Source of the DNA: a virus
Reading direction: 5' to 3' (one strand)
IMG/VR virus record: IMGVR_UViG_3300046524_000143
Coordinates: 1 to 61,767 of that record
DNA length: 61,767 nt
The notes beneath the pieces were generated by a model. The model did no database searches. It saw nothing but the letters and a program-made list of their open reading frames with translations, and was not told the DNA's origin. Below, one piece after another: positions 55,972 to 61,767 of the stretch; within the stretch, counting starts at the first letter, position 1, and every line of letters begins with the position of its first letter. The translations under genes were made by a program, and so were the position numbers.

Positions 55972-57006
55972 TTAAGCTTGTTTGGCTAATTTCCGATTCA
56001 CGAGGTCATCTCTAAGCGCCCGAGTTAGCGGGACCTCGATGTATCTGTTGGCTAAACCCGCCAGCACGGTTGCGATCAAAAACAGGTAGATCCACGCGAG
56101 CCACCATACCGGCACTTGGGCGATCCGCATGGCGACGATGGCGAAGGGCTGAGTCAGATAGAAGCTGTACGAGATATCACCCATCCATACCAAGGAGGCT
56201 GGCCAGCGTACCTTCGCCGTGAGGTCAAGACCAACGCAGCCTGCCACCACCATGAAAGACGAAAGACCCCATGTCGCCACTCGCAGCATTGCGAGCTTGC
56301 TCGACGTAAGAGAGGTTTCGTGGATCGAAAGCCATGGCCTTGCCGAGCCAGCTTCCCACATGAGCCACAGCCCTCCGAGCAGCAAACATAGGGAGACTCG
56401 AAAGCTCAGCTTATGCCGGAATCGATACAGCAACAGGCCGAGCACAAATTCTAGTGCAAGGGGACTTCCGAGGAAGTGAGGCGCAAACCAGTTGCCGTTA
56501 TAGAAGAACGTCAGGATTACGGCTGACACAATAAAGAGGATAAATGCCTTGCCAGCCCTTTGCTTGGCATACGACAGTGCCACAGCAAAGATTAGGTAAA
56601 ACCACATCTCCAACGCCACTGACCAGCCGAACCAATGAGCAGGGTTGGTGTAGGTATTCCCATAGTCGAATATCGGAATGAAACACAAGGTATTCCAGAT
56701 CTTCGACATCGACGCGTCGTCCATGGCGAGGAAAAGCAGCGCCGTGATCAAGTACATCGGCAGGATGCGCGTGAGGCGATTGCGAATAAAATCCGCAGGC
56801 CCGCCACGAGAACGCTCCGTCACCATGGCGATCACGAAGCCTGAAATGATGAAGAAGACGTCGACGCCCATAGCGCCGATTCTCCAAGGGAAGTCGGCGA
56901 ATGGACCAGCAGGTGGCTTGGTCGCCATAGGTGCATGCGCCAACAGGACCATCATGGCAGCGATCCCGCGAAGCACCTGAATGCTGTTTAGTTTCTGCTT
57001 TTCCAT
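55972..57006 (-). CDS. acyltransferase-3 family membrane protein, internal complete copy, 344 aa
   Basis: The start is ATG 57006 (MEKQKLNSIQVLRGIAAMMV). The product has about ten hydrophobic helices and the family Arg/His motif in RGIAAMMVLLAHA. It is predicted to acylate surface polysaccharide and may change the host receptor (seroconversion). Bases 56376-56958 are identical to 1-583. The C-terminal part differs from the junction copy at about nine residues, and the junction copy has a 10-residue longer tail. Confidence 0.9.
   Translation of the reverse strand: MEKQKLNSIQVLRGIAAMMVLLAHAPMATKPPAGPFADFPWRIGAMGVDVFFIISGFVIAMVTERSRGGPADFIRNRLTRILPMYLITALLFLAMDDASMSKIWNTLCFIPIFDYGNTYTNPAHWFGWSVALEMWFYLIFAVALSYAKQRAGKAFILFIVSAVILTFFYNGNWFAPHFLGSPLALEFVLGLLLYRFRHKLSFRVSLCLLLGGLWLMWEAGSARPWLSIHETSLTSSKLAMLRVATWGLSSFMVVAGCVGLDLTAKVRWPASLVWMGDISYSFYLTQPFAIVAMRIAQVPVWWLAWIYLFLIATVLAGLANRYIEVPLTRALRDDLVNRKLAKQA
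56376..56958. repeat. 583-bp identical segment shared with positions 1-583
   Basis: The segment lies within the two acyltransferase genes. The copies diverge at 584/56959 (c versus a) and before 56376 (c versus a at 61640). Direct orientation means recombination between them would remove the 5.26-kb lysis region. Confidence 0.9.
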
Positions 57007-57200
57007 TGGAGAACCTATATCAGGCATTTCGTAAGAGTGCGGAACGGTTCGCACTGATGCTGATCTATCTCAACCAAAGCAAGAAAGACAGAAGATAGAC
57101 CTGTTTCAAACGCACCGCAATGCGATTCGACTGCGCGTTGTAACTATCCATCACCCGCCGCGAGCGGGCGCTGTAGAGGCATCTATATCCACCACCTGCG

Positions 57201-57227
57201 TTAGCGTGTAAACTTTAGGCACGCTAA
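57201..57227 (+). promoter_or_regulatory. inverted repeat upstream of the 57241 gene
   Basis: TTAGCGTG (57201-57208) and CACGCTAA (57220-57227) are perfect 8-bp arms around 11 bases, directly before GGGAGGGGCT and ATG 57241. It could be an operator or a leader hairpin. The remainder of 57007-57240 shows only another small hairpin (CCCGCCGCGAGCGGG). Confidence 0.45.
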
Positions 57228-57240
57228 CTAGGGAGGGGCT

Positions 57241-57786
57241 ATGACGCCGCTTGAGATGATCGCTGAATGGCGCAAGGGTTGCAGTTGCGCTCCGTCAGGC
57301 AAGGCTGAGGACTGCTGCGAATGCACGCGCGGCTTGATTGATGCGCTAGAGCAAAAGCTCGGCGGTACTGGCCCACAGTCGATCAGGCTGGGCGGCCACG
57401 ACGTCGTCTACGCTAAGCTTGGCGACAAAGTTATCTTCGACGGTCGAGGTAAGCAGTCGCAAGACAAGGCATCGAGCGTTGACGGCCAAGCAGTGATGAC
57501 GCAGAAGGACATGGGCGAACTACTCATCAAAATAGGTGAGGCTCTCTTGAACGATGGGCGGAACCACACCCAGCAGGCAGCCGCGCTCCTCAATTTCATG
57601 GAACTGCACGAGCCGACAAGCAGCCCGCTCGAAGTCAAGTATCGACACCTGACGGAGTTTCGACTTTACTTCAAGGGCTATCCGGGCGACCCGGGCACGA
57701 CTGGCAAGATTGTGCCGATGATGCCGGAGCGGTTTGCTCACAAGAAGATCGAGGACGTTTGGGACTTGAACTATGTGGGCCCATGA
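57241..57786 (+). CDS. hypothetical protein, 181 aa
   Basis: The N-terminus has a Cys cluster (CSCAPSGKAEDCCECTRG) that may bind metal. A beta segment (SIRLGGHDVVYAKLGDKVIF) and a helical middle follow. It lies between the internal acyltransferase and the lysis genes, and I do not recognise the family. The strong ribosome site supports expression. Confidence 0.65.
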   Translation: MTPLEMIAEWRKGCSCAPSGKAEDCCECTRGLIDALEQKLGGTGPQSIRLGGHDVVYAKLGDKVIFDGRGKQSQDKASSVDGQAVMTQKDMGELLIKIGEALLNDGRNHTQQAAALLNFMELHEPTSSPLEVKYRHLTEFRLYFKGYPGDPGTTGKIVPMMPERFAHKKIEDVWDLNYVGP

Positions 57787-57804
57787 GTAACAAGTAGCAC
57801 AAGC

Positions 57805-57863
57805 AGGCTCGCTTCGGCGGGCCTTTTTCATAGCAGAGCCACCTACGGGTGGCTTTTTCTTTT
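57805..57863 (+). terminator. two tandem terminators
   Basis: A first hairpin (AGGCTCGC/GCGGGCCT-like, wobble-containing) ends in TTTTT near 57829. A second (AGCCACC/GGTGGCT) at about 57837-57853 is followed by TTTTCTTTTT. They close the transcript before the lysis genes. Confidence 0.7.
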
Positions 57864-57875
57864 TCCGAGGTCGAA

Positions 57876-58160
57876 ATGGCGCGTCTCCGTCTCTTTGCCA
57901 TCTGGTTTGTCTGCCTGTGCGGGACGGCGCTCACGTTGATTCGGATGCTGGTTTGTGTCGCCAGTTCGCCACAGAAGGCGAAGGACATCGCCGTAGCTCT
58001 GGACCGCGCAGGGAACGCCGCGGTCAACGGAGACAACAGAGAAACCATCAGTAGCCGCGCGAACCGTGCGCGGTCGGAAGGCAGGGCTTGGGGCTGCGTC
58101 TTATGCCGACTCCTCGATGCGCTGAGCCCGAACCACTGCCGCGATTCGGCAGGTAAGTAG
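57876..58160 (+). CDS. lysis-region membrane protein, 94 aa
   Basis: The start is ATG 57876 (MARLRLFAIWFVCLCGTALT). One N-terminal membrane helix is followed by AVALDRAGNAAVNGDNRETI and CVLCRLLDALSPNHCRDSAG. This pattern is common in lysis modules of betaproteobacterial phages. The role is unknown; it may assist the holin. Confidence 0.72.
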   Translation: MARLRLFAIWFVCLCGTALTLIRMLVCVASSPQKAKDIAVALDRAGNAAVNGDNRETISSRANRARSEGRAWGCVLCRLLDALSPNHCRDSAGK

Positions 58161-58172
58161 TCCCCTCAACCC

Positions 58173-58196
58173 AGCCTGCCACGAGCAGGCTTTTTT
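58173..58196 (+). terminator. terminator within the lysis region
   Basis: AGCCTGC and GCAGGCT flank CACGA, and TTTTT follows. It is a strong intrinsic terminator between the 57876 gene and the holin-like gene. Confidence 0.75.
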
Positions 58197-58207
58197 ACGG
58201 GCCAACC

Positions 58208-58468
58208 GTGAATGACAACCAACACAACGAGGCGCTAGTGCAGGCCCGCTTAGACATTACCCGGCTCGAAGTTCAAGTCACCTATCTATCCGCAAGCACA
58301 GCGCGCCTTGAAGAGAGTAACCAGCAACTGACCGAGAAACTCGATCAAGTGCTGCTTACCCTTTCCGAGGCTCGGGGCGGGTGGCGAACCATGATGATCC
58401 TGGGCGGCGCAATGGCAAGCGTCGGCGCTGGGCTGTCGTGGGTGGCTCAACACTTCTGGAGGGGCTGA
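58208..58468 (+). CDS. XhlA-like holin-accessory protein, 86 aa
   Basis: A GTG start precedes a coiled coil (LDITRLEVQVTYLSASTARL) and a C-terminal membrane helix (TMMILGGAMASVGAGLSWVA). This is the arrangement of haemolysin XhlA-type proteins that cooperate with holins. It overlaps the lysin start as TGATG. Confidence 0.72.
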   Translation: MNDNQHNEALVQARLDITRLEVQVTYLSASTARLEESNQQLTEKLDQVLLTLSEARGGWRTMMILGGAMASVGAGLSWVAQHFWRG

Positions 58469-59010
58469 TGCTGACTCTGGAACAGTTGGTTCGGATCTAC
58501 CCGTATGGGCGTAACCGCGCGGCGCGCTACCTCGATGGTCTGAATGCCACGATGGACGAAGCCCAGATCAACACGCCCGAGCGGCAGGCTTCGTTTCTGG
58601 CGCAAGTCGGCGTCGAGTCGGGCCAGTTGCGCTACGTGCTCGAGCTGGCGAGTGGCGAGGCCTACGACACCGGACGGCTGGCGCAAAAGCTCGGCAACAC
58701 CACGGACAAGGACGGCGACGGCCAGCGATACAAGGGCAGGGGCTTGATCCAGGTGACCGGCAAGGACAACTACCGCGCCTGTAGCTATTTCATGTTCGGT
58801 GACGACCGACTCCTTCGCAACCCAGAGCTGCTGGAGTCGCCGACCAACGCCTGTCGCTCAGCCGGCTGGTACTGGACGTCGCGCGGCATCAACGCGATTG
58901 CGGATACCGGCGATCAGGCGCGCGTAACCCGGGCGGTCAACGGCGGTACGAATGGGCTACAGGAGCGGATCGATCTGTATGCGGCCGCACTACGTGTCTT
59001 GAAAGGGTAA
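58468..59010 (+). CDS. GH19-type endolysin, 180 aa
   Basis: The start is ATG 58468. Catalytic Glu50 lies in ASFLAQVGVESGQLRYVLEL, and YKGRGLIQVTGKDNYRA is the conserved substrate loop of the GH19 chitinase/lysozyme fold. It degrades peptidoglycan at lysis. No signal peptide is visible, so it needs the holin for release. Confidence 0.92.
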   Translation: MLTLEQLVRIYPYGRNRAARYLDGLNATMDEAQINTPERQASFLAQVGVESGQLRYVLELASGEAYDTGRLAQKLGNTTDKDGDGQRYKGRGLIQVTGKDNYRACSYFMFGDDRLLRNPELLESPTNACRSAGWYWTSRGINAIADTGDQARVTRAVNGGTNGLQERIDLYAAALRVLKG

Positions 59011-59013
59011 ATC

Positions 59014-59289
59014 ATGAAGGAATGGATACGCAAAATCTTTGCTCACATGATGAGTGAGGGTGATAACGCCACGCTTTGCCCAGTCCGGATTCTCGGGGCC
59101 GTCATGGTCGGGATCTACCACCTCGGCGCCTCGGTTGGAGTCGCGACCGGCAAGATCAATCTCGACATGGGCGCGCTAGGTGAATACGTGCGGCAGATGA
59201 TCGAGTTCATCGGGACGATTGCTGCATCGGTTGGCGCGAAGTCCCTCATGCGCGCTGATGCGCCGCGTAACCCACCACAGGGGCAATGA
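59014..59289 (+). CDS. holin-like membrane protein, 91 aa
   Basis: Two hydrophobic helices (VRILGAVMVGIYHLGASVGV and MIEFIGTIAASVGAKSLM) are separated by a short acidic loop. Size, topology and position between lysin and spanin genes identify a likely class II-type holin. Confidence 0.75.
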   Translation: MKEWIRKIFAHMMSEGDNATLCPVRILGAVMVGIYHLGASVGVATGKINLDMGALGEYVRQMIEFIGTIAASVGAKSLMRADAPRNPPQGQ

Positions 59290-59657
59290 CCATGATCGAC
59301 CTGATCCCATCGCCGTATCGGCTGCTCGCCGGGGCCATCTTCGCGCTAGCAGTCATCACCGGGTCGGCACTAGCTGGCGCCATGGTCAACGGCTGGAGGC
59401 TAGAGCGCGCCCACCTGAAAGAGTTGGCGGTCAAGCAGCAGGAGTACGACGCGTTGCTCGATAAGGTGCGCGAGCAGAACCAGGCGATCGCGACACTCAG
59501 CGCAGTTGCCCAGAACGCCGACTCGCTGCGCAAGGAGGCTGAGAAGCGCGCTGCTGTCGTCATCAAGGGTATCGACAAGCGATCGGCCGCAGTCGCCGGT
59601 AGCAATGCGAAGGACTGCGACGGCGTGCTGCGCGAGGCATGGGGAGCATGGCAATGA
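59286..59657 (+). CDS. Rz-like inner-membrane spanin, 123 aa
   Basis: One N-terminal membrane anchor (LLAGAIFALAVITGSALAGA) is followed by a long periplasmic coiled coil (EYDALLDKVREQNQAIATLS). With the overlapping lipoprotein gene it forms the spanin that fuses the two membranes at lysis. Confidence 0.88.
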   Translation: MTMIDLIPSPYRLLAGAIFALAVITGSALAGAMVNGWRLERAHLKELAVKQQEYDALLDKVREQNQAIATLSAVAQNADSLRKEAEKRAAVVIKGIDKRSAAVAGSNAKDCDGVLREAWGAWQ

Positions 59658-59971
59658 GAGCGCTCATCCTCTGCTCACTGCTGCTGACCGGCTGCGCCAC
59701 GACCAGGCCGACACCCGAGACGATACAGGTTCCGGTCGCTGTCGGATGCCTAGGTGATTTGCCGGCGCGGCCAGCGAACCGCTACGGCGTCGGTGCCTAC
59801 CCGGGCGACAAGGCCGCCGCTCAGATTGCGCTGCAGGACTCAGCGGCGTGGGAGGTCTATTCGACCGGGCTAGAGGCGGCGACGGCCGGCTGCCGGCCTA
59901 AAGATGAAAAGCTGCACAGCGAAAAACGCACCCTGATTGAAGCCTGGCCTCGTACACCGGAGAGCAAATGA
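59654..59971 (+). CDS. Rz1-like outer-membrane spanin lipoprotein, 105 aa
   Basis: ATG 59654 has GGGGAG 8 nt upstream. The lipobox LLTGC follows MRALILCSLL, and the mature part is Pro- and Ala-rich. Its start lies inside the end of the Rz gene in another frame, the usual Rz/Rz1 overlap. Confidence 0.85.
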   Translation: MRALILCSLLLTGCATTRPTPETIQVPVAVGCLGDLPARPANRYGVGAYPGDKAAAQIALQDSAAWEVYSTGLEAATAGCRPKDEKLHSEKRTLIEAWPRTPESK

Positions 59972-61188
59972 CCACCATTGATCCGAAGCTGATCGAGTTC
60001 GCGACCGTGCGGCAGATTGAATATATCGACGCCATCGAGAAAAACGGCAGCATGCGCGCCGCGGCCAAGGCGCTCGGCGTCACAAAGAGTTCCGTGCAGG
60101 AGTCGATGGCTCGACTCAAGATCGCCGCGGCACTCAAAGGATACTCGCCCGAGCATGATTTGACGCACCCGGTCGCACCAGGGCAGAAGTTGCACGGGAC
60201 GTCGACGCTGTACAAGAGCGGACAGCACGTGATGCAGTGGGTGAAGACCAACCCGTGCCAAGAAGCATTCCTCGAAATGATCCGAGAGGCAGCTCGCGGC
60301 TTCATCCAGGATGTCGGGCCCATTGATGCGCCGGCAGCGCCGCTCGACTTCCAATCCGACGTCATCCCATGGATCCAGATCGGTGATGCGCACCTGGGCA
60401 TGCTCGCCCATGCCAACGAGGTCGGTGAGAACTTCGACCTCAAGATCGCCGAGCAGGAGCTATGCGCCGCGATCGGCATCCTGATCGACGAGTTGCCGTC
60501 CTGCGAGCGGCTGGTGATCAACGACCTCGGCGACGCTACTCACTACGAGAACTTCGAAGGCGAGACCCAAGCCAGCCGGCACCGTCTCGATTGCGACACC
60601 CGCTTCCCGAAGATGATCAAGGTCTACTCGCGGGTGATGCGCTTCATCGTCGAGAAGGCGCTGACGAAAGCCAAGCATGTCGATGTGATCGTCAACCAGG
60701 GTAACCACAGCCGGACCAACGATATCTGGATGGCAGAGCTCCTGCGGGTCGCGTACGGACACACCGGCCGGGTCCACGTCCTGAACAACGATTCCGTGTT
60801 CATTGCCTACCGCATGGGCAAAACTTTGGTGATGACGCACCACTCCGACAAGTGCAAGCCATCACAGTTGGCCCATGTAATGACCAACGACTACCGTAAG
60901 GACTACGGCGAGACCGAGTTCCACTACGTAGACATAGGCCACGTGCACCATGGGATGGTCATGAAGGAGCATCCCGGCATCTTCGTCGAGTCGTTCAACC
61001 ACTTGGCAGCGCTCGATAAATGGGCGCACGACGCCGGCTATCGCAATCGCAAGTCTATTACGGTTATCCTTCGGTCGAAGCAATACGGCGAGCAAGGGCG
61101 CCGAGTGCTGACGATCAAGGAAATCCGCGACAGGTTAGGCAGGGCAGTGATTGCCGCGCCTGAAGAACGCGAAGTTTACACGGTGTAG
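59968..61188 (+). CDS. HTH-metallophosphoesterase, 406 aa
   Basis: Residues 12-50 are a HTH (RQIEYIDAIEKNGSMRAAAK ... VTKSSVQESMARL). The calcineurin-type phosphoesterase motifs are all visible: GDAHLG (139-144), LGDATH (187-192), GNHS (245-248), HH (291-292) and GHVHH (324-328). It probably hydrolyses nucleic acid or a phosphodiester. Such proteins are frequent in the last genes of late phage operons. It overlaps the Rz1 stop. Confidence 0.88.
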   Translation: MTTIDPKLIEFATVRQIEYIDAIEKNGSMRAAAKALGVTKSSVQESMARLKIAAALKGYSPEHDLTHPVAPGQKLHGTSTLYKSGQHVMQWVKTNPCQEAFLEMIREAARGFIQDVGPIDAPAAPLDFQSDVIPWIQIGDAHLGMLAHANEVGENFDLKIAEQELCAAIGILIDELPSCERLVINDLGDATHYENFEGETQASRHRLDCDTRFPKMIKVYSRVMRFIVEKALTKAKHVDVIVNQGNHSRTNDIWMAELLRVAYGHTGRVHVLNNDSVFIAYRMGKTLVMTHHSDKCKPSQLAHVMTNDYRKDYGETEFHYVDIGHVHHGMVMKEHPGIFVESFNHLAALDKWAHDAGYRNRKSITVILRSKQYGEQGRRVLTIKEIRDRLGRAVIAAPEEREVYTV

Positions 61189-61206
61189 AAGGGCTTCGCC
61201 TGATCG

Positions 61207-61767
61207 TTACTGGCGCGGTACGCCCAAACCTAGCTTCTGTGCTTGCTTAACCAGTTTCCGATTGTGGAGATCATCCCTGAGCGCCCGAGTCAGAGGGACC
61301 TCGACGTATCTGTTGGCTAATCCTGCCAGCACGGTTGCGATCAAAAACAGGTAGATCCACGCCGCCCACCATACCGGCACTTGAGCTATCCGCATGGCGA
61401 CAATGGCGAAGGGCTGAGTGAGGTAGAAGCTGTACGAGATGTCGCCCATCCATACTAGCGATGTCGGCCAGCGTATCTTCGCTGTAAGGTCCAGCCCAAC
61501 GCAGCCCGCTACCACCATGAAGGACGAAAGGCCCCAAGTAGCGACTCGCAGCATTGCAAGCTTGCTCGAGGTGAGGGATGTTTCGTGAATCGAAAGCCAT
61601 GGCCTCGCTGAGCCGGCTTCCCACATGAGCCACAGCCCTACGAGCAGCAAACATAGGGAGACTCGAAAGCTCAGCTTATGCCGGAATCGATACAGCAACA
61701 GGCCGAGCACAAATTCTAGTGCAAGGGGACTTCCGAGGAAGTGAGGCGCAAACCAGTTGCCGTTATA
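61207..61767 (-). CDS. acyltransferase-3 family membrane protein, C-terminal part (junction copy)
   Basis: The frame is open at the right window edge and joins 1-631 when the contig is circularised. Visible segments include SFRVSLCLLLVGLWLMWEAG, WMGDISYSFYLTQPFAIVAM and a final KLVKQAQKLGLGVPRQ. That tail is longer than the one in the internal copy. The gene is leftward, as is the internal copy. Confidence 0.88.
   Translation of the reverse strand, partial: YNGNWFAPHFLGSPLALEFVLGLLLYRFRHKLSFRVSLCLLLVGLWLMWEAGSARPWLSIHETSLTSSKLAMLRVATWGLSSFMVVAGCVGLDLTAKIRWPTSLVWMGDISYSFYLTQPFAIVAMRIAQVPVWWAAWIYLFLIATVLAGLANRYVEVPLTRALRDDLHNRKLVKQAQKLGLGVPRQ
61641..61767. repeat. 127-bp direct terminal repeat, right copy
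   Basis: Identical to 1-127. It starts immediately after the last base that differs between the two acyltransferase genes, which indicates an assembly-graph overlap of a closed circle. Confidence 0.9.

Noticed and set aside
1-61767. tRNA genes, rRNA or CRISPR array
   Set aside because: I saw no cloverleaf-like sequence, rRNA core or regularly spaced repeats; a dedicated tRNA search was not possible here.

Overview
The window reads as the complete genome of a temperate, siphovirus-like phage of about 61.6 kb, most likely from a betaproteobacterium of the Burkholderiales/Oxalobacteraceae type. The host guess rests on the imuA type, the GC-rich codon use and the gene families, and is inference. 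Bases 1-127 recur exactly at 61641-61767. An acyltransferase gene cut at the left edge (1-631) and one cut at the right edge (61207-61767) join into one uninterrupted 354-residue reading frame, so the sequence closes as a circle of 61,640 bp. No chromosomal flank, rRNA, tRNA or CRISPR array was seen.

Layout. 1-2164: acyltransferase, a small unknown gene, an orphan imuA under a LexA box, and the probable attP. 2165-14676: leftward early operon with int, xis, many short Ea22-like accessory genes, a recombination set (NinB/Orf, Gp157, a RecA-like ATPase) and two HNH-type genes. It is driven by a pL-like promoter carrying repeated CTAG-containing operators. Two gaps in this operon hold long inverted repeats. 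14677-16974: immunity region with an SOS-boxed zinc-ribbon membrane protein, an Arc-like repressor beside a palindrome, a CI-type repressor that lacks a self-cleavage domain, and a Cro/YdaS-like gene. 17072-28513: rightward early operon with a Ref-like nuclease, GIY-YIG-like protein, SF2 helicase, PriCT/Toprim primase, an IS5-transposase-like domain, HNH protein, a C5-methyltransferase gene overprinted by a second frame, a RuvC-like resolvase and a series of very small overlapping genes. 28514-30579: a non-coding stretch with two terminators, two rightward genes and a small leftward operon.

30580-55926: late operon. It holds terminase, portal, scaffold, coat, an Ntn-hydrolase-like protein, connectors, tail tube, a tail chaperone with a -1 frameshift on TTTTTTC, tape measure, and the distal tail DUF2460-DUF2163-NlpC/P60-hub series. 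The last genes are a chimeric tail protein with a DUF4874/DUF4832-type module, a fibre and a putative tailspike. Two independent genes, one encoding a membrane-anchored Mrr-like nuclease, sit between the chaperone and the tape measure. 55972-61767: two almost identical acyltransferase genes in the same orientation bracket the lysis genes (GH19 lysin, holin candidates, Rz/Rz1 spanins) and an HTH-metallophosphoesterase.

How it fits together. Lysogeny appears to be held by a repressor that cannot cleave itself, while two other genes sit behind near-consensus LexA boxes. SOS induction is therefore probably relayed by LexA rather than by CI cleavage. The acyltransferases, ImuA, the zinc-ribbon protein and the Mrr-like nuclease are the likely lysogenic-conversion or defence cargo. 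The observations I rate highest are the overprinted methyltransferase locus, the LexA wiring around a duplicated-tail repressor, the twin acyltransferases around the lysis cassette, and the paired long hairpins in the left operon.
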